Source: Acetanaerobacterium elongatum (GTDB lineage Bacteria; Bacillota; Clostridia; Oscillospirales; Ruminococcaceae). Taken from it: DNA of 64,000 nucleotides. The stretch lies in the NCBI RefSeq assembly GCF_900103835.1, contig NZ_FNID01000001.1, positions 62,001 to 126,000 of the forward strand, written 5' to 3'. Positions 8,326 to 18,514 of the stretch are shown in pieces. The position numbers and the translations under genes were made by a program. The notes beneath the pieces were generated by a model. The model was not told the origin of the DNA, searched no databases, and was given only the letters and a program-made list of their open reading frames with translations. Every line of letters begins with the position of its first letter. Within the stretch, counting starts at the first letter, position 1.

Positions 8326-8354
8326 TTGACAGGTTGGGTGTTAGGATTTACAAT
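8326..8354 (+). promoter_or_regulatory. promoter of thioredoxin gene
   Basis: TTGACA at 8326-8331 and TACAAT at 8349-8354 have a 17-bp spacer, about 83 bases before the trx start. No gene is evident between here and the nrdD promoter; a 68-codon frame at 8089-8295 lacks a convincing ribosome site. Confidence 0.75.
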
Positions 8355-8437
8355 AATCTAAGTGTGATAAAGTCACCGAAAAACGGAAATGCTTATGGTA
8401 TAGTGATGATAACATAAAACCGAAAGGATGAATTTAG

Positions 8438-8752
8438 ATGGCAGCATTAACTTTTACAAAAGATAACTTTCAAAACGAGGTTATAAACTCCTCTCAGCCG
8501 GTGCTGATAGATTTCTGGGCACCCTGGTGCGGGCCCTGCCGCATGGTTTCGCCGATTGTTGAGGAAATCAGCGACGAAGCAAGTGCTAAGGTAAAGGTCG
8601 GCAAGATCAATGTAGACGAACAGCCCGAGCTTGCACAGCAGTTCGGCGTTATGAGTATCCCCACGCTGGTGGTGATGAAGGACGGCAAGGTTGTAAACAG
8701 TGCCGTAGGCGCCAGAAGCAAATCGGCAATCCTGCAGATGATTGAAGGCTAG
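8438..8752 (+). CDS. trxA: thioredoxin
   Basis: This 104-residue protein has the active site WCGPC near residue 30, the cis-Pro loop MSIPTLVVMKDG and the full thioredoxin fold length. It reduces protein disulfides in the cytosol. The ribosome site AAAGGATG precedes the start, and its own promoter and terminator make it a single-gene unit. NrdD normally takes electrons from formate, so proximity to nrdD does not by itself prove a link. Confidence 0.96.
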   Translation: MAALTFTKDNFQNEVINSSQPVLIDFWAPWCGPCRMVSPIVEEISDEASAKVKVGKINVDEQPELAQQFGVMSIPTLVVMKDGKVVNSAVGARSKSAILQMIEG

Positions 8753-8771
8753 TTATACCATAATACGGTTG

Positions 8772-8797
8772 CAACCCCCATTTTTCAGTGGGGGTTG
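8772..8797 (+). terminator. terminator of trxA
   Basis: The stem CAACCCCCA / TGGGGGTTG is followed by TTTAATTAT, 20 bases after the stop. Confidence 0.85.
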
Positions 8798-8842
8798 TTT
8801 AATTATGTACGGCACAAATTCTGTATGGCTTGATGCCAGCTA

Positions 8843-8871
8843 TTGACATCCGGCCAATATTCTGCTAAGAT
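8843..8871 (+). promoter_or_regulatory. promoter of small ORF / ABC exporter leader
   Basis: TTGACA (8843-8848) and TAAGAT (8866-8871) with 17-bp spacer, 29 bases before a 53-codon ORF. Confidence 0.7.
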
Positions 8872-8899
8872 GCTATTAGTTTTTTAAGGAGGTGAAAGC

Positions 8900-9061
8900 A
8901 TGAGCCGCACTGAGTTTAAGCACAGTATATTGTGGATGAATATCGGTGAAGTTTCGATTGTTTCAGGTGAAATCGCACTGTCCGTGTATAGGTCTGCCCT
9001 TTTGCGCCTTGCGGCAGTGTGCTCATCTTTCACTTTTCAAAGACTAAAACCGGCGATTTAG
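8900..9061 (+). CDS. 53-residue ORF upstream of ABC exporter (possible leader peptide)
   Basis: ATG 8900 follows an almost perfect ribosome site (AAGGAGGTG, 6 bases away) and a good promoter, so translation is likely. The product begins MSRTEFKHSILWMNIGEV and ends RLKPAI; it has no recognised domain and is mildly hydrophobic in the middle. A terminator-like hairpin (9090-9125) follows, then the ABC exporter operon with its own ribosome site. The order promoter, short ORF, terminator, resistance-type transporter is typical of attenuation control, although 53 codons is long for a leader. Function is unknown. Confidence 0.6.
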   Translation: MSRTEFKHSILWMNIGEVSIVSGEIALSVYRSALLRLAAVCSSFTFQRLKPAI

Positions 9062-9089
9062 TGTTGCCTGTTTCATTCAGTAATTGAAA

Positions 9090-9125
9090 ACCCGAAGGGT
9101 GGCTTAGCCGCTTTTCGGGTATTTT
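9090..9125 (+). terminator. terminator / possible attenuator before ABC exporter
   Basis: The outer stem ACCCGAA / TTCGGGT contains an inner GGC-TTA-GCC hairpin and is followed by ATTTTT. It lies between the 53-codon ORF and the exporter genes, which have no second obvious promoter. Confidence 0.65.
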
Positions 9126-9157
9126 TATGCTCTTTTTTAGGAGGGTTAAAGTAGTCT

Positions 9158-9940
9158 ATGATCGCATTAGTAAAAAAGTATCTTAAAACTATACAGCTAT
9201 GTGCAAGCCAAGCATTTGACGGCAACTTTCTGTTCGTTTTTGCGGGGTATGCCGTGCGTCTTGTACGGCTGCTGGTGATAACAGCCGTCTTCTCCTCGCT
9301 GCCCGATAGTGCACCGATGAGCAAGCAGCAGATGCTAACCTACGCAGTTGTCTCCTCGGCGTTTTCCGAGCAGCTTTGTGTATATACCCCTGCCACCACA
9401 GCTTTGTGGGAGGGCTCTATTATCAACCGTTTTACCCGCCCGTTGCCTGTAATCGGAGATTTAATTGCCGAAACCGTAGGCCGATGGGTGCCGTCTCTCT
9501 TATTCTACACTCTGCCCGTTTACCTGCTCTCTCCGCTGCTTGGCATCTCGGTAACGCCAAGCAGTGCGGCAGATGGCCTGTTGTTTGCCTGCAGCTTGGT
9601 ATTGGGGGTATCACTGGGATTTTGCGTAGATTTTGTGTTTTCCGGCGTTGCTATGCACCTGAAAAATGGCTGCTGGGCGGCTCTGTTCATTCGCGAGGGC
9701 ATAACGGCGCTTTTGTCCGGCTCGCTTATTCCCTTTGCACTGCTGCCAAGCTGGGCCGGCGACGTGTTTACTGCGCTGCCGTTTGCCTTTATGGCAGGGG
9801 CTCCGCTTTCCATCTATGTAGGAAACGGCGATGCCCCACGGCTATTATTGCTGTCGTTATTCTGGAACGTTACACTTTGGCCGCTGTGCATCCTGTTTTT
9901 CAATAAGTCACAGGAACACATGGTATCCTACGGGGGGTAA
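9158..9940 (+). CDS. ABC-2 type exporter permease
   Basis: This 260-residue protein has about six membrane segments and matches the pattern of the ABC-2 permease family that always comes in pairs with a NatA-like ATPase (PF06182-type). The N-terminus is a short amphipathic helix (VKKYLKTIQLCASQAF) before the first membrane span. It is the first of three exporter genes. The substrate is unknown; related systems export drugs or lipids. AGGAGGG precedes the start by about 12 bases. Confidence 0.8.
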   Translation: MIALVKKYLKTIQLCASQAFDGNFLFVFAGYAVRLVRLLVITAVFSSLPDSAPMSKQQMLTYAVVSSAFSEQLCVYTPATTALWEGSIINRFTRPLPVIGDLIAETVGRWVPSLLFYTLPVYLLSPLLGISVTPSSAADGLLFACSLVLGVSLGFCVDFVFSGVAMHLKNGCWAALFIREGITALLSGSLIPFALLPSWAGDVFTALPFAFMAGAPLSIYVGNGDAPRLLLLSLFWNVTLWPLCILFFNKSQEHMVSYGG

Positions 9941-9986
9941 CAGGTTTAGTAAAAGTATGTACTTAAAAAAGAGGTGTCAGTAATCG

Positions 9987-10823
9987 ATGAATGTTTTATT
10001 TTTGTTCCGGCTTTGGCGCCAATATGCCAAAATGGACTTATTATGGTTTTTGCGTGATATGCGCTATTGCTTGATGTGGGTTGCTTCGGAGCTTGTAGCC
10101 ACCCTTACCGCCATCAGCACCACGCTTCTGCTCTGCGTGCGGTTTGGCGGGATAGGCGGTATGAGCTTTGACCAGATGCTTTTTATGTGCAGCTACGCTA
10201 TGGTAAGCGATGGCATTATTGTAGCTTTCTTTGGTGGCTATAACATCCTTCATATCAGCCGTATCATAGGTCGAGGCCAGCTTGACCACATGCTGATACA
10301 GCCGGTACCCATCTGGATGCAGCTGCTTACGCAGGGGTTTAGCCCTGTTTCGGGCAACGGTAAGGTGCTGCTCGGTATTCCCCTGCTTTGCGTTGCCGTT
10401 TCCCGGCTGCAGCTTACAGTAACCCCTGTTTGGGTGCTGCGGCTTTTATCTAGCCTGGTCTGCTCATCCACTGTGATTTTAGCCTTTACCTATATTATCT
10501 CCTGCAGCGCTTTCTTTGCCCCGGTGGCGGCGGAAGAGATTTCAGGCAAAGCACTTGACTTGTTTGGCGAGACCAAATACTTTTCTCTGGGCGGGCTTCC
10601 GTCTGCAGGCATTACCGCCTTATGCACTGTTCTTCCCGTTGGTCTTGCCGCATGGTTCCCAGCTAACGTGCTGCTTGGGCAAGCTCCGGCGGGCCTGCCT
10701 GCAATACTCTTGCTGATTGTGGCGGCGGTTATGCTTATTATCGCTAATATTCTATTTAAGAAAGGAATTCACTTTTATGAAAAGAACGGTTCAAACCGAT
10801 ACTCCGGCTTTGGTGCTCGATAA
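9987..10823 (+). CDS. second ABC-2 type exporter permease
   Basis: This 278-residue protein has about six membrane helices, with an N-terminal MDLLWFLRDMRY segment typical of the second PF06182-type permease. Its last 47 bases overlap the start of the ATPase gene in another frame, so the two are translationally linked. GAGGTG lies 10 bases before the start. Confidence 0.8.
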   Translation: MNVLFLFRLWRQYAKMDLLWFLRDMRYCLMWVASELVATLTAISTTLLLCVRFGGIGGMSFDQMLFMCSYAMVSDGIIVAFFGGYNILHISRIIGRGQLDHMLIQPVPIWMQLLTQGFSPVSGNGKVLLGIPLLCVAVSRLQLTVTPVWVLRLLSSLVCSSTVILAFTYIISCSAFFAPVAAEEISGKALDLFGETKYFSLGGLPSAGITALCTVLPVGLAAWFPANVLLGQAPAGLPAILLLIVAAVMLIIANILFKKGIHFYEKNGSNRYSGFGAR

Positions 10824-11817
10824 TATCTATAAGTACTATTCTCAATGGCAACGTACCGGCAAGCTTTCTGATACGCTGAAAAATCTATTTAAGCCGCAGA
10901 AGCGTAAGCTTACAGCACTAAACGGTGTTTCGCTGCGCGTTGAAAAGGGCGATTTTGTGGCATATGCCGGTGCCAATGGCGCCGGTAAAAGCACCACGAT
11001 CAAGATTTTATGCGGCATCTTGCAGCCCTCCGACGGCGAGGTTTCGGTGCTGGGGCTTAACCCCGCAAAGGATCGTATTGCCCTGATGCGCCGTATCGGT
11101 ATCGTGTTCGGGCAGCGTACCGAGCTGTGGTGGGACCACCCCGTTATTACCAGCTATGAATGGAAGAAGGTGGTGTGGGGTATTCCCGACGAGGTATACA
11201 ACAGAAATCTGCAGGCGGTAACAGAGCTGCTTGACCTCTCGGACATTCTGCATACCTTCTCGCGCGAGCTCAGCCTTGGGCAGCGAATGCGTGCCGACCT
11301 TGGCATGATGCTTTTGCACGACCCTGAGGTGGTGTTCCTTGACGAGCCAACCCTTGGGCTGGATGTTCTGGCAAAGCAGCAGATGATAGCTTTTTTGCGG
11401 CGCATCAACGCCGAACGGGGCACTACCGTAATTGTTACCAGCCATGATATGGACGATTTGGAGGCGATGGCGCGTCGGATTGTGCTGCTTTCACACGGTA
11501 AGGTAGCTTTTGACGGCAGCTTTGAGGCTCTGCGCACCGTTCAGGGCAGCCTTGGCCGTATTCGTGTAACCGCCCGCTCCGATATGCCGCCAAACTTCTT
11601 GTCGCTTGCATTTCTTTCGTCGCAGGGAAATGTACACGAATACGCCTACGACAGCGACGTTACACCCATACAGGAAATTCTGACCCAGCTTTCCGGCAGT
11701 GAAGAGGTGCAGAATGTTGAAATTATCAAGGCACCGATAGAGGATGTTATCGCCTCACTTTATAAAAGCTGGAAGCAGCAGGAGCCTGCTCAATTCATTA
11801 CTCAGAAATCTCTTTAA
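10777..11817 (+). CDS. ABC exporter ATPase (NatA-like)
   Basis: I place the start at ATG 10777 (346 residues), behind AAAGGAATTC. A longer frame from 10717 lacks a ribosome site and lies within the permease. Walker A is GANGAGKSTT, the signature LSLGQRMRADL, Walker B VVFLDEPTLGLD and the H-loop VTSHDM. An extension of about 40 residues before the ATPase core (KYYSQWQRTGKLSDTLKNLF) is typical of ATPases paired with PF06182-type permeases. It powers the two preceding permeases. Confidence 0.9.
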   Translation: MKRTVQTDTPALVLDNIYKYYSQWQRTGKLSDTLKNLFKPQKRKLTALNGVSLRVEKGDFVAYAGANGAGKSTTIKILCGILQPSDGEVSVLGLNPAKDRIALMRRIGIVFGQRTELWWDHPVITSYEWKKVVWGIPDEVYNRNLQAVTELLDLSDILHTFSRELSLGQRMRADLGMMLLHDPEVVFLDEPTLGLDVLAKQQMIAFLRRINAERGTTVIVTSHDMDDLEAMARRIVLLSHGKVAFDGSFEALRTVQGSLGRIRVTARSDMPPNFLSLAFLSSQGNVHEYAYDSDVTPIQEILTQLSGSEEVQNVEIIKAPIEDVIASLYKSWKQQEPAQFITQKSL

Positions 11818-11893
11818 AATCTCATGCAGAATGCCACCCTGTTTAAGAGTTTATACTATGTGTTTTACATGGGGACTGCTTGTATTGGCTCCG

Positions 11894-12580
11894 CTATTGG
11901 TTCTGCATCTCATTCTCGCGAAGGGTGAGCGAGATATTCTGGTTGCCGTTGCGGCAGCGGAGCTCATCTAAAAACTGCTTCTGGTTGACGCCGCTTTTTA
12001 ATGTAATATAGTAAACCACCTGAAACAGCGTTCCGAAATCGGTTGTCTTCACCTGCGTCTGTTTCCATGTTTCGGCGTATTTGCTTAAGATATCGTCATA
12101 CAGCCCCTGAAAGTTCAGGTTTTCGGGGATGGTAATCTTCAGCTGCATGGCGTCGGACTTCATCTTCCCGAAGCCGGTGTAGTGCAGCACAATCATTACA
12201 AGGCAGATGATTAACGCAAAGATGATGCCGTAGGCAAGGAAGCCCATTCCGCACGCAAGGCCAATCGCGAGGGTAAAGAATATATAGGCGATATCCTTGG
12301 GGTCGCCCGCGGCGCTGCGGAACCGTATTAGGCTGAAGGCTCCCGCCAGGCTGAAGGCTCGGGCGACATTGTTGCCGATAAGCAGGATGATGATGCAGAT
12401 AATAGCCGGAAGCATGATAAGCGTGATTAAAAAGCTTGTTGAATAGCCCTCCTGCCTGTGGGTATTCAGATAAACCAGGCTTATTACCAGGCCGAGGATC
12501 AGGGATGTGCCCAGGGCGGCAAGCATTCCCGAAAAGGATAGCGATTCGGTGGCGGAGGCAGCAAATATGCTCTCAAACAT
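11894..12580 (-). CDS. DUF4956 membrane protein
   Basis: This 228-residue protein has four hydrophobic segments (about residues 15-38, 47-70, 88-112 and 115-137) and a cytosolic C-terminal domain. The motif FSLIRFRSAAGDPKDIAY is the hallmark of the DUF4956 family. The molecular function is unknown. It is the last gene of a three-gene unit with a VTC-domain protein and a Cthe_2159-like lipoprotein, a grouping that recurs in Firmicutes and Actinobacteria, often with CotH-type spore-coat kinase genes. Confidence 0.85.
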   Translation of the reverse strand: MFESIFAASATESLSFSGMLAALGTSLILGLVISLVYLNTHRQEGYSTSFLITLIMLPAIICIIILLIGNNVARAFSLAGAFSLIRFRSAAGDPKDIAYIFFTLAIGLACGMGFLAYGIIFALIICLVMIVLHYTGFGKMKSDAMQLKITIPENLNFQGLYDDILSKYAETWKQTQVKTTDFGTLFQVVYYITLKSGVNQKQFLDELRCRNGNQNISLTLRENEMQNQ

Positions 12581-12622
12581 GTAATGTTCAATCCTTTCTG
12601 ATGATTATAAAACCTATGGATT

Positions 12623-13441
12623 TTATCGGTTCGTTTCAAGCCCTAGGCACGAAACACCGCTGGGGGTAAAGATATTTGGGTAGCTTACAACGGAGATTGC
12701 GGCGGGCGCCAGGGGGTGCTGAGCCGCTCTGCTTTGGCAAAGCCGCCTATACTCGGCACCGTATTTTGAAAAGCTGGTTTTATAGATCTCAAGCTCCGAC
12801 AAAAGCTCGGCAAGCCAGTAGGGCAGATTCCCTTCGGTTTTAATCTCCATCAGGTATCGGCCCTTTTGCAGCAGCGGGGTGCCGTAGCTGCCGCTTTCAA
12901 GGTTCAGCTCGTTTCTTCTGGTGGTAATATCTTTATCGAAGGTGACACGCAGCTCATTATCCTCCTTGCCGAAGTAGGCCAAGCGCCGGTAGCTGATGTA
13001 GGCCGCCGGTGCGACCGGAGCGCAGCTTAGAAGATAGGCAAGCTCGTTTATCACCTGTGTGTTCATGTAATCCGTTACGGCGGGCAGTATACCCTTGCCG
13101 GTGAACGCATAGGCCTCTTTCAGTGTCATAACCGCGCGGCGTTTGTACACGATGCCGCCGGTTTTCTTTTTTACCTCAAGAAACACCTTCTCCTCGGGCG
13201 ATGGCGTGGGGTTATAGCAGCGGAGGCGTAGCTTCTCCTTATAATAGGGCTTAGACAGAGATTCCCTAATATAGTCGCTGTTTGGGGTATCGTAATACAG
13301 GTTGTGTATGCCGTACCAGCTGCCGTTTTCACAGTAACCGTCAATGTTCATATACTCCGGCAGGGCCGCCGTCATGGCACAGAACTGTGTTTTGGTTAAA
13401 AGAAACTTCAGTTCGTACCGTTTAAAGGTTGCTATCGCCAT
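12623..13441 (-). CDS. VTC-domain protein (polyphosphate polymerase-like)
   Basis: This 272-residue protein belongs to the CYTH/VTC tunnel fold. The basic and acidic residues expected to line the tunnel are visible: KRYELKFLL at the N-terminus, EKLRLRCY, VFLEVKKKTGGIVYKRR and ELRVTFDKDITTRR. In yeast Vtc4 this fold makes polyphosphate from ATP. No membrane segment is present, so the DUF4956 neighbour may anchor it. Whether the bacterial protein makes polyphosphate is unproven. AAAAGGACGG precedes the ATG. Confidence 0.85.
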   Translation of the reverse strand: MAIATFKRYELKFLLTKTQFCAMTAALPEYMNIDGYCENGSWYGIHNLYYDTPNSDYIRESLSKPYYKEKLRLRCYNPTPSPEEKVFLEVKKKTGGIVYKRRAVMTLKEAYAFTGKGILPAVTDYMNTQVINELAYLLSCAPVAPAAYISYRRLAYFGKEDNELRVTFDKDITTRRNELNLESGSYGTPLLQKGRYLMEIKTEGNLPYWLAELLSELEIYKTSFSKYGAEYRRLCQSRAAQHPLAPAAISVVSYPNIFTPSGVSCLGLETNR

Positions 13442-13469
13442 AAGAACACCGTCCTTTTGATTTCATCTG

Positions 13470-15524
13470 TCAACCGCCCTGCGGCTTTGTTCTGCCGCCG
13501 CCATGGCCCATTCCGCCGCCCATCTGGTTACCGGCCTGCACCGAGCCCACAGAGCTGATTACATCCGAAACCGTAAAGCTGTCTGCTTGGGTTCCTGCTG
13601 TATAGCTGCCGCCGGTATATAGCCCATCCTGCGCGGTGCCTGTTGAGCTGCCCCCCGTGTAAACTGTATAGGTGGTGCCCTTTACCAGTGCAGGGGAACA
13701 CAGCACCAGCGACTGGAAGGTTTTTGAGGGTGCGAAGGTTAGTACATCCTTACCGCTTGCGTCTTGAATATGCACCAGTGTACCGGCCTGCTGCACCGTG
13801 GTAAGCCCAACCATTACGGCATTTTGGGTGGAGGTGTTGTCGGGTGCCTGAGCCATACCCAAGCTGCCTGCCGCAACCAGCACACCGCCTGTCATCTTAA
13901 AGGTGCCGTTACAATCCAGCGCACCGTTGCCGGCATTGGTGGGGCCGTTTACCAGCACTGTGCCGCCCGTCATGCTGATGGAGCCGTTGGAATCCAGCCC
14001 GTCGCCATCTGCGTCAATAACCATGTAGCCGCCGCTGATGGTGAGTGCGCCGTTCTCTACGGCGGAAAAGTCGCCCTGCCCCGGCCTGCCGTTTACGGAG
14101 GAACCGTCGCTGCCGCCCGAGATATTCACGCCGTCGTCACTTGACGTAATGCGGATATTACCGTTATCCACCGTAATATTGGAGCTCTCTATACCTTCAT
14201 AGGATTTACTGATGGTTAATGCACCGCCGCTTATCTGCAGTACCGTATCGGCATGGATACCGTCGTCACCGGAGGTAAGGTTGAGGGTTCCGCCCTTGAT
14301 TACGGCGCTGTTGCCGGAATTGATAGAATCACCCGCGGAATCGATGGTAAGGGTGCCGCCGTCAATCTGCACCGCTGTACCGGCCTTTATGCCGTTGGCA
14401 CTGATAGCTGTATCAGTTGTTGCAGTGGATGCATCGGTTGCGGTATTGATAATGGTTGCCGAGGCTGCCGTCAAATCCTTGGCAGTACCGTCTGTGGTAG
14501 GCATATTGCCGGGTGCGGGAGCATTACCATCCATAGGCCCACCCCCACCGAACATACCCCCGCCTCCGTTTTCCTGTGTATGCGTCTTGGTGCTTTGGGT
14601 GTTACCGCCGCCGGAGAGGATGTTGATGGTACCGTCGCTTACCAGAAGGGTTGTTTGAGCGTCTATGCCGTCGTCGCCCGAGGTGATTTTAAGGGTGCCG
14701 CTTAAAACATTAATGGTACCTTTCTTTGCATCCTTATCGTTTGTGGTTTTTAAACCGTCGCCCTTGGCGTTAATCGTAATATCGGCAGCCTTTACGGCAA
14801 TGCCGTCACGCCCCTTGATGCCGCAATCCGCTGCGTTTACTGTGATGATTCCGCCCGCGACACGAAGCATATCCTTGCATTTGATGCCGTCACGGAACAC
14901 CGCATCTACGGTGAGCGTGCCGTTGCCGGTGATGGAAAGGTCGCTCTTGCTGAATATGGCGGCATCGGGCTCTTCGGCCTCGGTATCGTCAAAGGTGTAG
15001 CTGCTGCCGTCCGCCACATGGTTCTTCGTGCCATCGGCCAGTATCAGCACCGCCTTGGAGGCATTCTTTACATAGATGGCTGAACCTGCGGTATTGGTAA
15101 TATCCGCGCCGTTTAAAACGAGCCTGACCGTCTTATCGTTTTTTGTATCAACAACAACCTGCCCGTTTGTTACCGTACCGCTTACCACATAGGTACCCGC
15201 TGCTGATATGGTTACCACCCCGCCCTTTGCGGTGGCCCCGCTGCCGGTTACCGTAGCGGAGGTGCCGCTGAACGCGATGGCGGTTGCGTTGGTGCTGCTC
15301 CAGCTTGCATCCTCATCCTCGGCTGTAAAGGTATCAGCCGAGCTTACTACCGAAACGGTGGTGGTGCTGACCGCAGAAGCCGTGCCTGCACCGGAGACAC
15401 TGCTTACGGCAGCACTGCCGCTTGCACCCGGGGCAGTACAGGCGGAAAGCACCATCGCCGATATAATCAAAGGCAGAACGGCCTTTTTGATGTTGAATGA
15501 CTTATTTGTGATTTTACGCTTCAT
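13470..15524 (-). CDS. Cthe_2159-like beta-helix carbohydrate-binding lipoprotein
   Basis: This 684-residue protein starts at ATG 15524 (an upstream ATG at 15536 has its ribosome site too close). The lipoprotein signal ends in LSAC. A Ser/Ala/Thr-rich linker follows. The body consists of short repeats such as SGDDGIDAQTTLLVSDGT and SGDDGIHADTVLQISGGT, which form a right-handed beta-helix as in Cthe_2159, a cell-surface protein binding acidic polysaccharide and Ca2+. A Gly/Met-rich tail (GNQMGGGMGHGGG) ends it. It is first in the operon. Confidence 0.85.
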   Translation of the reverse strand: MKRKITNKSFNIKKAVLPLIISAMVLSACTAPGASGSAAVSSVSGAGTASAVSTTTVSVVSSADTFTAEDEDASWSSTNATAIAFSGTSATVTGSGATAKGGVVTISAAGTYVVSGTVTNGQVVVDTKNDKTVRLVLNGADITNTAGSAIYVKNASKAVLILADGTKNHVADGSSYTFDDTEAEEPDAAIFSKSDLSITGNGTLTVDAVFRDGIKCKDMLRVAGGIITVNAADCGIKGRDGIAVKAADITINAKGDGLKTTNDKDAKKGTINVLSGTLKITSGDDGIDAQTTLLVSDGTINILSGGGNTQSTKTHTQENGGGGMFGGGGPMDGNAPAPGNMPTTDGTAKDLTAASATIINTATDASTATTDTAISANGIKAGTAVQIDGGTLTIDSAGDSINSGNSAVIKGGTLNLTSGDDGIHADTVLQISGGALTISKSYEGIESSNITVDNGNIRITSSDDGVNISGGSDGSSVNGRPGQGDFSAVENGALTISGGYMVIDADGDGLDSNGSISMTGGTVLVNGPTNAGNGALDCNGTFKMTGGVLVAAGSLGMAQAPDNTSTQNAVMVGLTTVQQAGTLVHIQDASGKDVLTFAPSKTFQSLVLCSPALVKGTTYTVYTGGSSTGTAQDGLYTGGSYTAGTQADSFTVSDVISSVGSVQAGNQMGGGMGHGGGRTKPQGG

Positions 15525-15638
15525 GAGGTTTACCATCCTTTCTGTTTACTATTTTACCGGGTAATGTGTTGGCAACGTGAAAAGGTTTTATTATTTCTTT
15601 ACACAATTTATGAACAAATTTTATACAAAAAAATAAAC

Positions 15639-15672
15639 CCTTACGCAGACACCTATCTGGTGTAGCGTAAAG
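15639..15672 (-). terminator. terminator of malic enzyme gene
   Basis: The stem CCTTTACGC-TACACC / GGTGT-GCGTAAGG, with small bulges, is followed on the minus strand by GTTTATTTTTTTG. Confidence 0.75.
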
Positions 15673-15699
15673 GTTTTTAGGCTTTTTTAATATTCGGCG

Positions 15700-16881
15700 T
15701 TATTTTATACGAGCGTATCCTGTCTCAATCGCTTCGTCTGCCACAGCCTTGGCTACCGCCTCGGCAACGCTCTTATCCAATGCACTCGGGATGATATTCT
15801 CGGCGCTGAGCTGATCCTCCGGCACCAGTGCAGCCAGCGCGTAGGCTGCGCGGCGCTTCATGCCCTCGGTAATACCCTTGGCACGAACCGCCAGCGCTCC
15901 CTTAAAGATACCGGGGAACACCAGCACGTTGTTAATCTGGTTGGGGAAGTCGCTTCTGCCGGTGCCCACCACCACGGCACCGCCCTTTTTGGCCTCATCG
16001 GGCATGATCTCGGGGGTGGGGTTTGCCATGGCCAGCACGATACCGCTGTTCATGGCAGACACCATCTCGGCGGTTACCAGCCCGGGGCGCGAAACCCCTA
16101 TGAATATATCTGCACCCTTCAGCGCATCGGCCAGTTTGCCCTTCTCATGGTTCAGGTTGCTTACCTTGGAAATCTCCTGCTGCCACGGATTGAGGTTCTC
16201 ATCCCCCTCGCAGATGATACCGTTAATATCGCACATTACAATATTACCGAAGCCCATACTGATGAGCAGGCTGCCGATGGCGAGGCCTGCCGCACCTGCG
16301 CCGTTGATGACAATCTTCACCTTGCCCATCGTCTTGCCCGTCACCTTAATGGCATTGAGCAGTGCCGCCGCCACCACAATGGCGGTGCCGTGCTGGTCGT
16401 CGTGGAAAACGGGGATATCGCACAGCTCCTTGAGCCTGCGCTCCACCTCGAAGCAGCGAGGTGCGGCAATATCCTCTAAGTTGATGCCACCGAAGCTCTT
16501 GGAGATGAGGTAGATGGTTTCCACCAGCTTATCCACATCCTTGGTATCCACGCACAGAGGAAACGCGTCCACCCCGCCAAACTCTTTGAACAGGGCGCAT
16601 TTACCCTCCATAACGGGCATGCCCGCTGCGGGGCCGATATCACCCAAGCCCAGCACCGCGGTGCCGTCGGTAATCACCGCCACAAGGTTGCTGCGGCGGG
16701 TAAGCTCAAACGACTTCTCGTAATCCGCCGCTATCACACGGCAGGGCTCGGCCACGCCGGGGGTATAGCAGAGGGAGAGGTCCTCGCGGGTTTTAATCGG
16801 TTTGCGGGAAACAACCTCGATCTTTCCACGCAGCTGGTAGTGCAGGTCTAAAGACTCCTTGTTAATATCCAAAGCAAACAT
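15700..16881 (-). CDS. malic enzyme (malate to pyruvate + CO2)
   Basis: This 393-residue protein is the short bacterial form. The catalytic Tyr lies in CYTPGVAEP, the metal-binding region in [11 protein letters not shown] and VDAFPLCVD, and the cofactor Rossmann motif is GAGAAG in [14 protein letters not shown]. It decarboxylates malate to pyruvate and yields NADH or NADPH; cofactor choice cannot be read safely. It lies downstream of fumarase in the same direction (78-base gap), so fumarate-malate-pyruvate conversion is probably encoded as one unit. Confidence 0.93.
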   Translation of the reverse strand: MFALDINKESLDLHYQLRGKIEVVSRKPIKTREDLSLCYTPGVAEPCRVIAADYEKSFELTRRSNLVAVITDGTAVLGLGDIGPAAGMPVMEGKCALFKEFGGVDAFPLCVDTKDVDKLVETIYLISKSFGGINLEDIAAPRCFEVERRLKELCDIPVFHDDQHGTAIVVAAALLNAIKVTGKTMGKVKIVINGAGAAGLAIGSLLISMGFGNIVMCDINGIICEGDENLNPWQQEISKVSNLNHEKGKLADALKGADIFIGVSRPGLVTAEMVSAMNSGIVLAMANPTPEIMPDEAKKGGAVVVGTGRSDFPNQINNVLVFPGIFKGALAVRAKGITEGMKRRAAYALAALVPEDQLSAENIIPSALDKSVAEAVAKAVADEAIETGYARIK

Positions 16882-16959
16882 CCTTTACTGTATAGTGAAT
16901 GAATGGTAATTCTGCGAACGTGCAATGCGCGCCCCTACGGTATTATAGCAAAACGGTTA

Positions 16960-18324
<1,365 letters not shown>

Positions 18325-18345
18325 GCTATCTTCATACCTTTCCGG

Positions 18346-18497
18346 TTATTTTATATCTATCCAATACATCTGCACCGTTTTCCCGTCGGTGTAAACAAAT
18401 TCCCGCTCCGGCACACCCCCGCAGCGGAGGATGGTTTTACCGGAGGCAACATTATCTTTATAACAGGCCAGCATCACTTTTGCAAGCCCTATTTTTC
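18346..18497 (-). pseudogene. C-terminal remnant of a GNAT acetyltransferase
   Basis: The frame ending at 18346 contains KVMLACYKDNVASGKTILR followed by GGVPEREF and a typical GNAT C-terminus (VQMYWIDIK). The acetyl-CoA binding core is absent, because the frame runs straight into the end of the DUF3788 gene at 18515. Only about the last 48 residues of the former gene remain. This is the second GNAT remnant in the window. Confidence 0.65.
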
Positions 18498-18514
18498 TGT
18501 ATAGACTAAAAGCT

